A DNA stretch of 64,000 bases from Macrosoma leucophasiata (GCA_036365455.1 JAWQUS010000027.1:18836501-18900500), one strand, 5' to 3'. Positions 11,356-24,925 are shown, numbered from the stretch's first letter. A program made the numbers and translations. Notes: a model not told the origin generated them from the sequence alone.

Positions 11356-11946
11356 GTAATCGAATATTTTATTTATTAAGATCTTGCTATATTGTGCTGT
11401 ATGTCAACAAGTCGTGACAAAAAAGATCATTTTTCAGTTTCCCGAAGAAAAAAATACCTTAAGTAAAATAATTGTTTTCACAATTACAAAACTTTTTTAT
11501 TTAACTATTTTTTTTTAAAGTGGGTGTTATTTTCCAACATACTATTGCTATTTGTTGAAGTAGAGTTTGTGTTTTAAGTTTTTAAAATCCACCGGTAAAC
11601 TGGGTGAAACTGGTTAATAGAAATTTGCCTTACTGTTGAGCCGCAGCTGGCCGATATCGGCCAGGAACAATAAAATTAGAAATCAATTGTCATATTTTTC
11701 TCGTAGCCTGACGGGGTGCATAGTGTAAACCGAGTCAAAGAAAAGAAAGAAAGAAATATCTACGTAACTACATAGTATTATTTTATTTCTATATTGTCGG
11801 TCCGAGGCCTAAAATCAGAACCTCATAACCCTACGTGCTACGCTGTGTGCGTGCACGTGTGACTACACGTCACTGATTGATGTCTGTGTAATAGGTAACC
11901 AAAATAAGCGTTTGTATGGAATTTTGGCGGTGTGTCCGCGGTGTGG

Positions 11947-12231
11947 TTTTTTTTTATGTTATGGAAGTGGCAAACAAGCTTGCAGTTCACATTGATATTA
12001 AGTGATGACTGCAGCCTAAAGACACCCACACAAAGACCAAGGTCAAAATGCAGATGCGTTACCACTCCTGAGGCCTAAAGTGTTGAGCCCCTGTGCCGGA
12101 AATTACAGGGCCGTTCATTACCACCCGACCGGAACACGATAGTGCTGAACACTATCATTTAGCGGCAAGTTTATAGGTAATGCGGTGGTGCCTACGCCCG
12201 CGAGCTCTGTCACTGGAGCTCTACCACCAGT
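11947..12231 (-). mobile_element. SINE-A copy, full length
   Basis: A poly-T (poly-A on the minus strand) precedes the conserved tail. The body is intact through CTCTACCACCAG. It has the same layout as the copy at 3803. Confidence 0.85.
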
Positions 12232-12237
12232 GAAAAG

Positions 12238-12360
12238 TTTCGGCTTGTAGAGCGTTATTTCTACTACAGACTGCCTATGGTCAAAACTTGATCAAAATGG
12301 TTGACAAACGTCACATAGGTGAGATGCGAAAGCTACTCAATAGGATTATGAAACGGATGC
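12238..12360. repeat. MITE G internal fragment
   Basis: TGTAGAGCGTTATTTCT, CAAAACTTGATCAAAATGG and ACAAACGTCAC match the centre of family G in inverse orientation. It abuts the SINE-A copy. Confidence 0.55.
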
Positions 12361-12529
12361 TACATCAAAATTTGATATAGTATGTTTTGCATTTTGGACA
12401 GAATTGCAACTCTAAAATGTATCGTATCAATAGTAAACATTACCTGATTGATTTATTCGTCAAATATTTGTAAGATACTCAAATAAGCCAAAGGCTGCAC
12501 TGTGGCCAAAGCGTCGCTGTTAAGGTACA

Positions 12530-12782
12530 GTGCTCAACAATAAATATTGCACATCGAGCCTAGGAAGAAGACTTCGGCTTATTTCGGGTCTGAAGAGCGT
12601 TATCTCTTTCCCACCGTACCCATTTGACGTTTGTCGACCATTTTGATCAAGTTTTGACCATTGCCGGACTGTCAGTGCTCACGTAGGCAGTGTGCAACAG
12701 AGATAACGCTCTACGAAGTCGAAACGAGCCAATCGTCTCTTTCGCAGGCTCGATGTGAAATATTAATTGTTGAGTACTTAAT
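12530..12782. mobile_element. MITE family G, best-preserved copy
   Basis: The left end is AGTGCTCAACAATAAATATT followed by GCACATCGAGCCT. The complement of the right end is AGTACTCAACAATTAATATT followed by TCACATCGAGCCT. Inner arms pair AAGAGCGTTATCTCTTTC with GATAACGCTCTACGAAG. The whole element could fold into one long hairpin. There is no reading frame. Confidence 0.8.
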
Positions 12783-12789
12783 GGGTATG

Positions 12790-14160
12790 ATTTGAAGAAA
12801 TTTTAATAACATTCGCCAATGAAAATGACATTGAGTATCACATCAAATATCAATTTACTAGACCAGCTTAGATCAATGATAGGCCTTCGCATCGGACAGG
12901 AAGCCAAGCGGAGACCAATAATTAATTTATACAAAATTACCTATCACACAAACTATAATTTATACAGTTAAAATGAACTCAACAGCTAACCAAAACAGAA
13001 TGCTGTAATGTAGTTCTTAAAAAAACAAGTAAGCAAAAATTAAGTAGACACCTACAGTACCTACACGACAAAACTATAAAAAACTAGTGCACATTCAACA
13101 GATAACTATCCTGATGATTATCTAGGATATGAGAAAAACCCACCTATTGCAATCTGCAACTTTCGTTATATACATAAAAATATTGTTCTATGGAAAATAT
13201 GTTAAGTTAATGAAAACCTACAATACATTCACTGACAAATTATGTTGAGCATTATTTGTATTCTTTTAAAAGATAAGAGAGAGAAGAAAAGAAACAAGAA
13301 AGAATGGTAGTACCATTCTTTCTGTCTTCCTTCCGGAAAATCTCACCTGTATGTCTTAAATTATCATAAACCTAACATAGGGCTACCTGATTATATTTTT
13401 GCGATATATATTGGTGCCTGCCACGGCTTGGTTACCCTGTATTGGCAAGACACGCGATCAACCTCGCCCACTGCCTACAATCTTGTGACCTTGCCCTATG
13501 ATTGATTGGCTGACTGTTTACTTTGAGAATCTATCGGCTCGCTTCTATTCGTCGTTAGCTTTATAATTTGATTAGATTGAAGAGGAATTCCAAAGCTTTC
13601 ATAAATATTATTCGTTGAAATGCCAGCTTTAACACTCACAAACTTATGGAAAAGTTTTAACTTGTAAATCGAAAACAGCTCGGAGCTGATAAAGTGGAAA
13701 CCAATGAGGCCATCTTCGAGAATGCTCAGTGATTGAATCAAATAAATAAAAAAATATATGCTTTTAAATTGATTTGTATTCGACTGAAAGATAAAACATA
13801 TATTATAGACGACGCTTTATTAATTTTAATGTAAATTGTACTCTACGATTAAAAATATGTTTAGAATTAAGAATATCTACAAATCTACAGCTAACACAAA
13901 TCTGATGCCGATACAATATCTCTGTTACCTACCTCAATAGATGTATCAATAGATGAGGTGTGTCAATTTTTAAATGAATATTAAAAGCATCGAAGAACTT
14001 TAAATACCGCGGCACATGTGTACGAATACAGAAGAGAGATACTTCATTAGCACAATTACGTTTTGTAGGAATGTACAAGCATTTTTAAAAAGTTTTAATT
14101 TTCAATAACTTTACATAGAGAAGGTGAAAAATAATAGTTATAATTATATAATAGGTAATA
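12790..14160. other. Non-coding stretch, nothing recognised
   Basis: It contains only chance reading frames and no recognisable repeat. Confidence 0.35.
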
Positions 14161-14164
14161 TATG

Positions 14165-14318
14165 ATAGGTGGGGTCAAAAGTCTTAGGAATCGGCGTGCA
14201 TGTATGAAGAGAATGATGAAGGTAGACGAGGCACGAGAGGTTTGTCAGAACCGGGATATCTGGCGCTCTACACTCTCTGCCTACCCCGTTAGGGACCTGG
14301 CGTGAAGATACATACATA
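14165..14318 (+). mobile_element. LINE family D 3' fragment
   Basis: GTCTTAGGAATCGGCGTGCA, CACTCTCTGCCTACCCCGTT and a GATACATACATA tail match the copy at 4954-5254, on the opposite strand. It is 5'-truncated. Confidence 0.8.
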
Positions 14319-14319
14319 A

Positions 14320-14820
14320 TTAGTAAATGCGTATTCGCGTGATTTATAGATTAATGACGCCGGGAAGTTGTAAATGGGTTAAAGTCATTAAATATAACAA
14401 TGAGATAACATTGGCTAGAAGTTTTATAGCTCGTCTAGCAGAGCAGTCTACGTTCGTGATTTAGCATTCCTAAGTTTTCAAGAAATAGGTTTACTCGTAT
14501 GAAGATGAGAACAACACAATAAATCATAAAAGAGCTTCAGTATATTTTATATGTAGTCATAACTGATAACATTATTATATGAGGGAAAGGAGTTCTTCAG
14601 ATTCATTTGAAGCAACGTAGCATGCACACAGTAGATAACAGAGTAAGAAAGAATAGGAAGAAAACAATAGTATATTATAAATTCGGTCATTTATACTAAG
14701 CGTCTTACTTAAAATACAATCATATTTTGAAAAACATAAATGTATCAAATATTAGTACGATAACTTGTAAATAAATTAAACATAAAATTAAAAATGTTAA
14801 ATTATTTTTATATTATTTTT
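14320..14820. other. AT-rich non-coding stretch, nothing recognised
   Basis: No gene or repeat was recognised. Confidence 0.3.
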
Positions 14821-14912
14821 GGCAATAACACATGCTAGTGAAAATTAAATTTATAGAAAAAAAAATTGTTCCGCCTGAAGTCAATTTTTTCTTTCCATTT
14901 TTCTTTAACACA
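14821..14912 (+). mobile_element. T element, internally deleted copy
   Basis: The left part (ATAACACATGCTAGTGAAAA) matches the left end of family T. The right part (CCGCCTGAAGTCAATTTTTT, CTTTCCATTTTTCTTTAA) matches the right end. The tRNA-like middle is missing, so only the two inverted ends remain joined. Confidence 0.6.
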
Positions 14913-15310
14913 CGTTTATTACTCTCTCACTTCATGTACTGCAATAATAAATTTGTTTCGTTGACTAATTAAGTAATAGTAATTTCAAAGTGTCAAATCT
15001 GATGTGCTCAGAAGACCCTCAGTGGCGCAAAAACAAGGAACAACTTGAAACATTACAAATTTAAATTAGTTAAAGAGCGTCTACTGAAACTGCTTTGAAT
15101 CCAGTTTCAAGTCGGGCCTGGCGTTTTTCCAACCCCTTAGTTACTAGTGGTTAGACTAATTGCTTCCATAAATGTATATTACTCTTAGTTTTCCCTTTTT
15201 TATTTAACGTCAGTTTTCAGAACTACTCGTCAGAGCGTCGGCAGATATCTTGCTGCCACTCAAGTCTTTAAAACAAATTACACTTCCTTAATTTCGATTT
15301 CTTAGAATAC

Positions 15311-15595
15311 ATTTTTTTTATGTAATGGAAATGGCAAACTAGCAGGCAATTCACATTGATGTTAAGTAATGATTGCAGCTTATAGACACTTACACAAAGA
15401 CCAAGATCAAAATGCAGATGCGTTACTACTCCTGAGGCCTAAGGTGTTATTCCTCTGTTCCGGAAGTTACAGGACCGTATATTACCCCCTGACCGGAACA
15501 CGATAGTGCTGAACACTTCCATTTAGCGGCAAGCATATTAGGTAATGCGGTGGTCTACGCCCGCGAGCTCCGTCACTGGAGCTCTACCACCAGTA
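15311..15595 (-). mobile_element. SINE-A copy, full length
   Basis: It is collinear with the copy at 3803, with a poly-T run at the left and CTCTACCACCAGT at the right. It has several point differences and a small deletion (TGGTCTACGCC for TGGTGCCTACGCC). Confidence 0.85.
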
Positions 15596-15599
15596 AATT

Positions 15600-18500
15600 G
15601 CAGTTCAATTGTTTTCTATTTGCTTTTTTGACAGCCAAACTATCAAAATAGTAACTTTTGAGGTTAGATACCTAATGTAAATTTATTGGATAAGTGTGGA
15701 ATACGAGAAGTCGATTCCTCTTTTGGGCTTTTTAGTAATATGTTTTTTGCCGTGCTGTTCCTGAAATTGTGATTAGAGAATTAGGTATATACCTAACACA
15801 TAAAATAGCATTTCCGATGCATGATCCGCTATAAATAACAAAAATATCGGTAAGTCTGTGATGTCAACACCAGCTGTCGTTGTCGGTGTTCGCATGACGT
15901 ACCTAGTGTTCCTACACTGTCATTTCCAATATATGCACGGAATTACTTTGAAACATAGAGCAACACGGGCCACCGGCCGCGGCGGACCGGAGGAGAGTAG
16001 TCATAGCGTTAATTACCGACAAAACAGTCATTTACTGCGGGGGTAAATACTTGTGACACACACACACTACAAAAATCGTCTATTACTACGAAACTCACAC
16101 CTTGACTATGTAGTAGTAACATAAACGACAAAAATACATAAACAATTTCACGCACACATTTAAACATCTAGGCGACAGGTACAGCCACACTTGTGCTTGT
16201 ACTTTGACAGAGGGGAAAGCCTGCATATGGCCTACGGTCACAGAAGCCAGGCACCCGTGTTTCTCTATGCTTTGAAATGAATAAATTGAATAGTATGCAA
16301 AAAGGATATAGTAGGCAAGGTACATCTTTGTTTGAATTCTGGCAGTTTCAATAGTATTATTATACCTTACCTACCTAGTAGGTTTTTTTTCAACAAGAGA
16401 CGTAAATAACGCTCTGGCGTAACTGCCTCAAAGACAATTGTCATTCATTTTACCTACTCTTTACTTCAATTAAAGGAATAATATGTAGTATAATACATAT
16501 TTAAGTATATACTTTAACATCATTGCTTGGGATCCAGATCTCTTCTAAATATAATTTGATTGAATGATTGAACCACGATATTCAAAAGCGAGCTTTGTTT
16601 GTCAACACCGTTAATACACCTATTTCCGAATGTGAGAAGCGTACCTATTGCAATTTAACGACATCATGAATTCGTCGGTGGCTGCTGTTGAATAATTTTG
16701 TTTCACTAATTTGAACATTAATTTATCAACCCTGATTGCTACGTTGGTTGTTGGCTCAATTGGTTTTGTATTGATTGATTGATTGATGAATGACCTATTA
16801 ATTGTTATTTCACTTGTATTTTCGTATTCTAACTGCGCATTAAAATAAGCTTAAACAAGAAGTCATGAAACATGTTTTCAAATTGCGCTCACTGAATAAA
16901 GCAAAGTTTATTTTCCAAAAAAACATTTTCAAGAAGAATGGATCGAATAAGAATAAATTTATTATTATCATCATGTACATTGATACATTCATGTCAATAC
17001 ATATTATCAAACCCCTGGATAATTTTAATATTGTTTGCAATTTGATGAAACAGGGTTTAGAATTGCCCATTTCTAGTAATCAATTTCTGGGTTCCGTAGC
17101 GTACAAGGAACCAGTGACGCCATGTCCGTGCGTCCATCACACAGCTAAAAGTCTTCATTCAAGTTCATTCATATTTAAGTTTACTCCATTGGCACTTTGG
17201 CTCTCAGCGTAAATAAATTTAAACAACTGAGGAAGACCTCTGCGTTTTATCGTAAACCTAAAAAAAATAGAATGCAATGCAACAGCTTAACTTTAGAACA
17301 AAATCATGTCAGTTGAAAGTATAGAAAAAACATTAATCCTTACAACAGGGGACGAATGATTTTATTTAAATTTACCTCTGATTTTAGTTCAAGGTAAAAA
17401 ACAATTATGAAAAGATTTATTAGCCCCTAACATAGGGGCAAATAAATCTTTTTCGTGCATTTTATCGCCCCACGTGATTTTGTTATAATGTTATGATTAT
17501 TAACAACGACAGATTTAGATCTTTATTTTCGTATTTCGAAACCGACTCCCTGTTATTTTGGTCCCATTCGCCCACATATATCTCTTCCAATCACCACACT
17601 TTATTGTGTATTTAAAAACGGATGGGAGTATTCAAAAGTCGTTAGCTGTACAAAATAATGTTGACATTGATGCCTGTAGGGCTGATTTTTGTGACTGAAA
17701 CGGTTTGGCACGGTCAATGTCTGACTTGCCAGCGGTTCCGGATTCAAGTTCCGGATTGATCTTTTTATGATGGTGATGATGTGTCCGACTTTTTATGGTA
17801 TCAATGAACCAATGTAGTGCGCTTTTCACAACATTCACGCCGAGATTTCAACGTACTTAAGTATCTACATGCGATGCCCTTCTTCTTCTTGTGTTTGTTT
17901 AGTTGATTTACCATGTTATGTCTGTATTTTCATCAAAAAAAGACAAAGAAAAGATGAATTATTCATGATACTACTTAGATTTTTGTGCATACATCTTTTA
18001 AATATTGACAAAGTGTGTCCTCCAGTTTAGAATACAATGTTGAAAAAAGTTGATATTTTTTATTAAATGAACTCTTAAAGTAAATAGGTAGATTTTAACT
18101 CTGCTCCACAAATTCTTTAAAATCTACTTTACTTCAATTCCATGAGTAGAATATAAAATAGAAACGACCTCTAAACAAATACAATGTATTTAAGGCCAAA
18201 GTCGACGGCCACCAGCAAAAGGGATAAGCGTAATCCAATCCAGTAACCTCCAGTGTCACGTGCACTCAAATCGTAGTACAAAACAAAACACAATTTTATA
18301 AATACACTAATAATAATTGGGAGTGGACGTGGGGACAGCTGACATGGCGTATAGCCAACGAAAAGAGTACTACGCCCTAAGGTGTAAACAAAAAGTAAGC
18401 GTTTGATGAGCAATTAAATTTTTGTGTAGGTAATATGTTTTGGTGAACAAAATTTTGATAACAAGACCGTTCAGAGTTCTATTATACACATTTTTTGGAT

Positions 18501-19975
18501 CTATCTGAAGTCAGAAATACAAGAAGAATAATTGAACATTTTCCAAACGGCACCTAAATAACACTACAAATTTTATTAACCTTTGCATTACAAGAAAACA
18601 TTAATATGGCTATTTTCTCTTTCAGTATATTAACCTTCCAAATCGAACCTTCTAAACGGAGTTGCATAGTGTAACTGGTTTATTTTGACTTGCTTAGCAA
18701 ACTATTATTCCATAAAAATTCTAAAAACTTCAATGTTTATTATTGTTTATTCGGGTTTCATGTCATAAATTATTACGAAGATCTCTGTAAGTAGCTGAAA
18801 CATTAAAAATACCTAACATAAAGCTATAATATTTAACTGTAAGAACATGACAGAGGATCCTTACTACCAGTAGTAAACGTTAACTAAATAACAAAATCAT
18901 AAATAATAATTATAGGTAGTATTATTCCGTTATAAAAATATAAGTAAATAAATTCGTAAGATTTCAAATATTTTTATAATATATATTTATCCAATTTAAT
19001 TGCCTTCCTCAAACTCTTGTTTGTAATGTTCATCACGTTTGAACCATATAAGAAATACGCGCCATAAAGCACATTTCTTCTCCGTAGTAAAGTTTTAGTG
19101 CTCGTGATATTTCGTCCCCGCTACTCATCTATTCCCCTCTCTCTGTGTGGTCTGGTTTTACGAACTATCTGACGTAGGCTTATCGGATCTCTCGCTCGCA
19201 CGTGCCAACTTGTGGTCCACGTTTGGCGTGTAGTTCAGTAACTATTTGCAAGATATTGACCTGAATGGAAAACACGATAATGAAAACTGTCTAGAGCCTA
19301 GACTAATCGATTAGAAAGAAACCATTTTGATGTAGGTATATCTACCTAAAAGCAAATAAAAATTGGGGTCATGCGCTCGATACATATGTATTTATGAATT
19401 AAATAAGAGGGACGTAACTCAAAAAATAGGATACAAACTATATCTCTCTGAATATATCGCATCAAATATTTCGCATCCAGAATACACCACGTCTCTTAAA
19501 GAAGTACAACATAAAATAGATTACACTTCAACAAATTCAACGCGTTATATTCCACCTGAATCCGCTCAACTCGGATTCCACATCAAACACCAACAAATAA
19601 CAATCGTTAACGAGATGCGTATTATGAACGTGGCTAGACCGTTTACCCCTTTGTTAGACTGTATTTCTTAAACTACGGCTGGGTTCCTGCGAACCGCACA
19701 AGTGGCAGCAATCGATAGGGACTCCGCCCCTTGACCTATTTACAGGGATTAGGAGCACGGGCGAGATCTACGTCTTGCGTTTTTGTCTCGTGTCAGAGCC
19801 GCTTTACCTTGTACCTTGTTTATTAATTCATGCCCAAATCTTCTAATGTGTATTCAGCTTTGGTATCATCGCGATGCGCAAGGGGAGAGCTTTCTCTATA
19901 TCGTGGCTGAGATTCTGATGGAATATTCTACTTGGATTTCTTTTTCGTTATATTGAAAAGAGCAAGCTAGTGAAC
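15600..19975. other. Long non-coding stretch, mostly unrecognised
   Basis: About 4.4 kb has no supported gene. The longest frames (16865-17212 and 19363-19671, both +) show no recognisable motif and have no splice or start context. There is a (GATT)n microsatellite near 16770 and a hairpin at 17410. GGTTCCGTAGCGTACAAGGA near 17090 resembles a common lepidopteran repeat motif. Confidence 0.35.
17410..17452. repeat. Hairpin with 19 bp arms
   Basis: AAAAGATTTATTAGCCCCT pairs with AGGGGCAAATAAATCTTTT with one mismatch, around a 5 nt loop. No flanking repeat was recognised. Confidence 0.8.
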
Positions 19976-19980
19976 GTTAT

Positions 19981-20276
19981 TTTTATGAAACGAAGGTGGC
20001 AAACAAGCATGCAGTTCATTTGGATGTAAGGTGATGACTGCCTATGGACATCGACACAAAAACCAGAGGTCAAAATGAAGATGATAAGAAGCTACCCCTG
20101 TCATCTTAGTTGTTATGTCTCTGTGGGAGTTATTACGGGGCCATACATGTTAAACCGGACCATACTGTTTAACCGGAACACGTTATAGTGCTGCATACTA
20201 CTATTTGGCGGCAGATAGAGGTAATGCGGTGGTGCCTACGCCCTCGAGTGCCTGCACTGGATCACTATCACCAGTT
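19981..20276 (-). mobile_element. SINE-A copy, diverged
   Basis: GGTGGCAAACAAGCATGCAG, GGTCAAAATG, TAATGCGGTGGTGCCTACGC and ACTATCACCAGT are conserved. The remainder has many substitutions, so this is probably an older insertion. Confidence 0.75.
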
Positions 20277-20279
20277 AAT

Positions 20280-21680
20280 GGAGTAGGTGAGGTATCGTAT
20301 TACCTAGATATTAAAGCTGTAATCGGTAGAACTCGTGGTGATTTTAATACATATAGCTCGGAAACCTATATTATTTTGTTGACATAAAATTCCATTATCG
20401 CGATACACTTATAACCTTTTGATAGAATACGACAAAAATTCAGTCTCTTCGCAGTTGAAAATTATGATCAAAGGTTTTTAACTTGTCAATTGTAATCACC
20501 TTTAAATTTCCGTCCCCTTCGGACTGGTGGTAGCTTAATGAAGCTTTCAAGTTCGATACAATTATCGAGATAAAATTCTGTCAAGCGTAGTCGCACTATG
20601 AAGTGAGACCATTAAAGGCGAATTTTCTTGATCACTTCCTTTTTTTTTGTGAGCCAGTTTATCTCGTTATTTCGGTCATTGTTTATGAATTGATGATTGG
20701 AAATGAGTTAGCTTTGCCGCTACGAGGGTGGATAATAGATGAAAAAAGTCTGCAAACGGAGGCAGAAGACATGAGCCAATTAGAGTCATAATTTATTGTT
20801 TGAATCAGATTACACAAGACCGATGAGTATACCTTTTTGTACTGAATGATCCGAGACCTCTATTAACAGTAGCACAACAAACGAAGAATGGCCTAACTGG
20901 ACAGCAATAAATAGTTGACAGTTAATCTTAATGATTAATCTACTAATATTTGTTAACAAAGTGTTTTAAAGGATTTATCTTGCCTGTACTAAACTGCTTA
21001 CTCTCTCTTTTAACGATTAAATTAACTATACTTTTTTGATCTCGCGATTCTCTGATCTTTTTGAGCTTTTGTAAGCCCGTATCAGTTAGATTAACGTGAT
21101 GTTTATCGATCGTAGTATTACCACAGTATATAATTGACACGTTCGTTTTCTTTAGACTGTGGTATTACTACGCATTATAAGGAGGTACTTTTTAAATTTA
21201 GAAACATTTGGTGAATGTAACCAAATTTTGCGTTAATCTTGAACACTACGATGTTCGGGAATGTGCAAATCCAGTGAAATATCAAAAGCAATACAAAAAT
21301 TTTCTATCTCTACAACAACAGTTTATTTCTCTGCAATTTCCTTCAATATAATCCAATTCTAAGCAATTCTATACAAATATATTGCGTCACTGCATTGCGA
21401 TTTCTCTCAGGCATCGTGGTAAGGCAATAAAAATCACCCCTCCACGAATCCAAATGTAGGCAATTCGGATTTATAAACAGACAATATGTAGCTTTTGCGA
21501 TACTATACCGTCGAATATTCGGTATTTTTGCAAATTTCCTACTCTTTTATATTTGAACGGTTACGTAGGGAAAGGGTTTAAAGTAGGTCAGAGTTCATTT
21601 TGGTTTAAAAATAAGGAACCCAAAAAATTGTGATTCTTGTATTTTCTGGAACGGACTTGTGAAAAAAATAAACATGAAAG
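20280..21680. other. Non-coding stretch, nothing recognised
   Basis: No gene, RNA or repeat was recognised. Confidence 0.35.
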
Positions 21681-21687
21681 AAGAACT

Positions 21688-21970
21688 GGTGGTAGAGCTC
21701 CAATGACGGAGCTCGCGGGGTAGGCATTACCGCATTACCTAATATACGAGTACTTGCCACTAAATGGTAGTGTTCAGCACTATCGCGTTCCGGTCGGGTG
21801 GTAATGTACGGCCCTGTAATTTCCGGCACAATGGCATAACACCTTAGGCCTCAGGAGTGGTAACGCATCTGCATTTTGACCTTGGTCTTTGTGTGGGTGT
21901 CTATAAGCTGCAGTCATCACTTAACATCAATGTGAACCGCTTGCTTGTTTGTCACTTCCATAACATAAAA
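21688..21970 (+). mobile_element. SINE-A copy with target duplication
   Basis: This copy reads 5' to 3' on the plus strand. GGTGGTAGAGCTCCAATGAC follows AAGAACT (21681-21687), and the A-run at the end is followed by the same AAGAACT (21971-21977). The 7 bp direct repeat and A-tail set the element length at about 283 bp and its direction, and support target-primed retrotransposition. Confidence 0.88.
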
Positions 21971-22206
21971 AAGAACTCATGGTAAACACACTAAACACGT
22001 AGGCCCGCCCCTGCATAAGTTACCTGCATCATCACGAATTTGCAAAATACTTTGAATAATTATTACTATCGTCATAAGTAGCACCTACGTCCTCCCTATG
22101 CAAAATTTAAGATTCTTTGCACTTGTAGTACTTAACGAAGTAACATACAAACTTTCAACCCCAAAAACAACTTGTTCGGGGTCGAATTTCGCAAAGTCTT
22201 AGTTGA

Positions 22207-22475
22207 CGTAACTTCACGCCTGTAATCCTCGAAGGGGTAGGCAGAGGTAATTGCATGCATTCAAGCACATGCAAACACCCACGGTGGCGAGCCTGTTGAC
22301 ATCTCCGGGCACATTACCAAACTTCGAGTTACTGGGAAATTTCTAGAAAATGGAAACATCCCAATAGTACCAGAGATAAAGGACTTTACACCATTATCGC
22401 TGATAGCCCCTACCCGGGAGTCGAAGCCGGGACCTCAGCGTAGTGGTGGCCTGCTACCACTAGGCTACTAAGGCA
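22207..22475 (-). mobile_element. SINE-C copy (tRNA-headed)
   Basis: On the minus strand it starts TGCCTTAGTAGCCTAGTGGT, followed by AGCAGGCCACC and GGTCCCGGCTTCGACTCCCG. These are A-box-like and B-box-like sequences of a tRNA-derived head. The body has GCCCGGAGATGTCAACAGGC, and it ends CTACCCCTTCGAGGATTACA then GGCGTGAAGTTAC. A sister copy is at 44878-45204. Confidence 0.8.
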
Positions 22476-22479
22476 GTCA

Positions 22480-23815
22480 AAGTCTTAGTTGACCTACGTC
22501 ATAAAACGAACTCCGATGCAAAATTTGAAACTCCCCGCACTTCTAGTTTCTGAGATTTCGTGATGAATGAGTGAATGAGTGAGTGATCTTTCGCTTTTAT
22601 AAATATAGATTTCCATTTAAACATAACGAGTAATCATAAACAATCATAATCTTTAAACAATATCAATAAATCTATGAACAAAATCTTCGTAAAGTTTAAC
22701 GAGGTAAGCAGAGTGCGTGGGACATCAAATGCCCCGATTTTAACCCATCTCCCGTGCCATTTCTATTCATTGTAAAATACCTACAAGAACCCAAACATTA
22801 TTATAGCGCCAAAACATATTTAGTGAATCGTGCATCTTTTTTCTTTTATCAAGCACGTAAAGGTATCTTTGCATACAGTAAGAAATACAGGCTTGATATT
22901 ATTTAAAAATAATGCCCTTTCGACTATTGCCAAATATATAGTTTTTATCAAGAATTAAAAGAGTAGCATATTAAACTTGAGAAAAAATAGATGCCTCAGA
23001 TGTTCTAGCCTAGTTGCAAAGTTCTTCAAATTGAGACATTGTACACTAAAAGGGTGACATGTGAAGCGGTAAGCCCGAAGCGGGTTAAGCCGTACTTCAT
23101 GGCTGTTCACTTGGGATCTCCATGCTTCTTATGTAGAGCGCCTACGGCACTACGTGATATGCGTTGTACCTTTTTTGACGTCCAACATGGGGTTACACTT
23201 AATGACGTAGAGCATTCTCGATTAAGTACTTCACTTACTAGCTAAATGATTTGTCTCTAGCTTCACTTCCTATTATTTAATTAAGATGGAAACAAAACAT
23301 GATTTTCTGATAAAATAAATGAATGCGTGCATGTTGGTAAGCATGTTAAAGGTAAGTACCTACCAAGAGTACGTAGAAAACATTAAAGAAATGAAGTTAA
23401 TTAAATATAAAGTTCTTTCAATTGATACCATAATAGTATATAATTATTATTTATATATAAACATTTGTGTCTTTTTCTGTCAGAAAAATGTAACAATAGC
23501 ATATTTTACACAATCGACCGTACCTGAAAGTGAATTGTGGATCGATATGTACCTATATCAAATATGCTACAATGGTACTACACACATAAAAAACAAACTT
23601 TCATGTAAAACATTCATGTAAAATTTTGTAAGAAACAAAATAAAAAAACGTCAAATACCTTATAGATAAGACTTTAGTTAACTGATTCTCTAAGAGTAAA
23701 CAACACAACTTGTCGCAATGCAGAAGTCCTTCCTAATTAAAATTTAACAACTTTACACCAAACGTTCAGTTCATAGAACTACTAAAGAGTTTGTTAAAGT
23801 TTGTGTAAATACGGG
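22480..23815. other. AT-rich non-coding stretch, nothing recognised
   Basis: The reading frame at 23319-23621 (+) has low-complexity composition and no motif. Nothing else was recognised. Confidence 0.35.
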
Positions 23816-23816
23816 C

Positions 23817-24260
23817 TGCACACGGCCACAGATCAATTTGGATAGAATACTTATTCGTAAAAGGCGAACTATCGAACACTGGAACGTTTGAACACTTTGA
23901 ACAGGGCTGATATAACAGAATAGATTTCAGGTAAGTAAAGTAATTGCGCCTATGGCGGTGGTCCGTGGGGTTATCATGCCTCCGGCTTTGACACGGAGTC
24001 TACAGGTTTGTATGGAGCGAAACCGGGCTACAGACATAAAATCGAAGTATCCGCTCAGGGCGGGCAGTGACATCAAACAATAGCGATCAAAAGCTTGGAA
24101 AAATGGGTGACGGGACCATGCGGTGGTGACTTCGCCACTGGATCTCTACCGCCATTAAAAATGTACCCATTTCAAAACGAGCTCTTTTGTCCTTAAGACT
24201 GGCTACAGAGCAATTTGGGCGGAAGTAATGTGAACCGCCCAACATCAGAATGTTCAAAAG
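23817..24260. repeat. Diverged relatives of repeat J
   Basis: CACGGCCACAGATCAATTTG followed by GGCGAACTATCGAACACTGGAA, and later GGCTACAGAGCAATTTGGGC, resemble the start of repeat J (ACGACCACAGAGAAATTTGG ... GCGAGCCATCGAACA). They are two further, much older partial copies. Confidence 0.5.
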
Positions 24261-24610
24261 TGAGAACTTTTTTAGCGTGACTTTTCGGTGATACTATTTG
24301 CGTAATAGTTTACAGAAATTGACAGAAGCCCGATATTTTAAACACATCTATCAGTAGTTGACACCAGGTCAAACCTGGAGAGTGATTTGCCCATCGGTAA
24401 TCATAATATATTTTATTTATACATTTAGCCTGAGAATGATTTTATGGACCTATATTTTTTTTAGGAATTTTGCTACTACACTTATAATGAGTATAACTAT
24501 TTGACATAGTTTTAATATGTATTTTTTAAATACTTTTATATCTCGCGCTTATTAAACTAAATCGAACCATATACTTCCAAGTTAGATAACATCAAGACAC
24601 ATTTTTGCAA

Positions 24611-24925
24611 TCTGGCAGAGCATGTGATTCATCGAGTGTACACGACCACAGAGAAATTTGGGCGGAATAAAGGCGAGCCATCGAACAACGGAATGTTTAA
24701 TGGGGCCGTTAGGGCAAAATAGATTTAGGGTATGTTAGGTAACCGAGCCTTTTGTGGTGGCGCGTGATTTTCCGGCGAGTTTTCGATAAAATCTACGTGA
24801 TAAATGGCGGAGTTCCGATGGCTTCCTTTTACCGAACGGGATAGTTTTCTAGTTAGTTACTCTAGTGGTCGCCCATTGGGTAATAGAAATAGGTTTCTGA
24901 TTTAATGAACCTTCGTTCATTTTAT
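24611..24925. repeat. Repeat J, direct copy 1
   Basis: A ~315 bp segment repeated in the same direction at 25898-26235. Shared blocks include GGCAGAGCATG, AAAGGCGAGCCATCGAACA, AAATAGATTTAGGGTATGTT, GAGCCTTTTGTGGTGGCGCG, TTTTCGATAAAATCTACGTG and TTTTCTAGTT/TTTTCTGGTT. It has no reading frame. The pair could be the direct repeats of a small LTR-like element or a segmental duplication. Confidence 0.75.

Noticed and set aside
16865..17212. 115-codon plus-strand frame
   Set aside because: AT-driven composition, no motif, a similar open frame antisense, and overlap with repeat-like sequence near 17090.
19363..19671. 102-codon plus-strand frame
   Set aside because: No recognisable motif, splice context or neighbouring exon.
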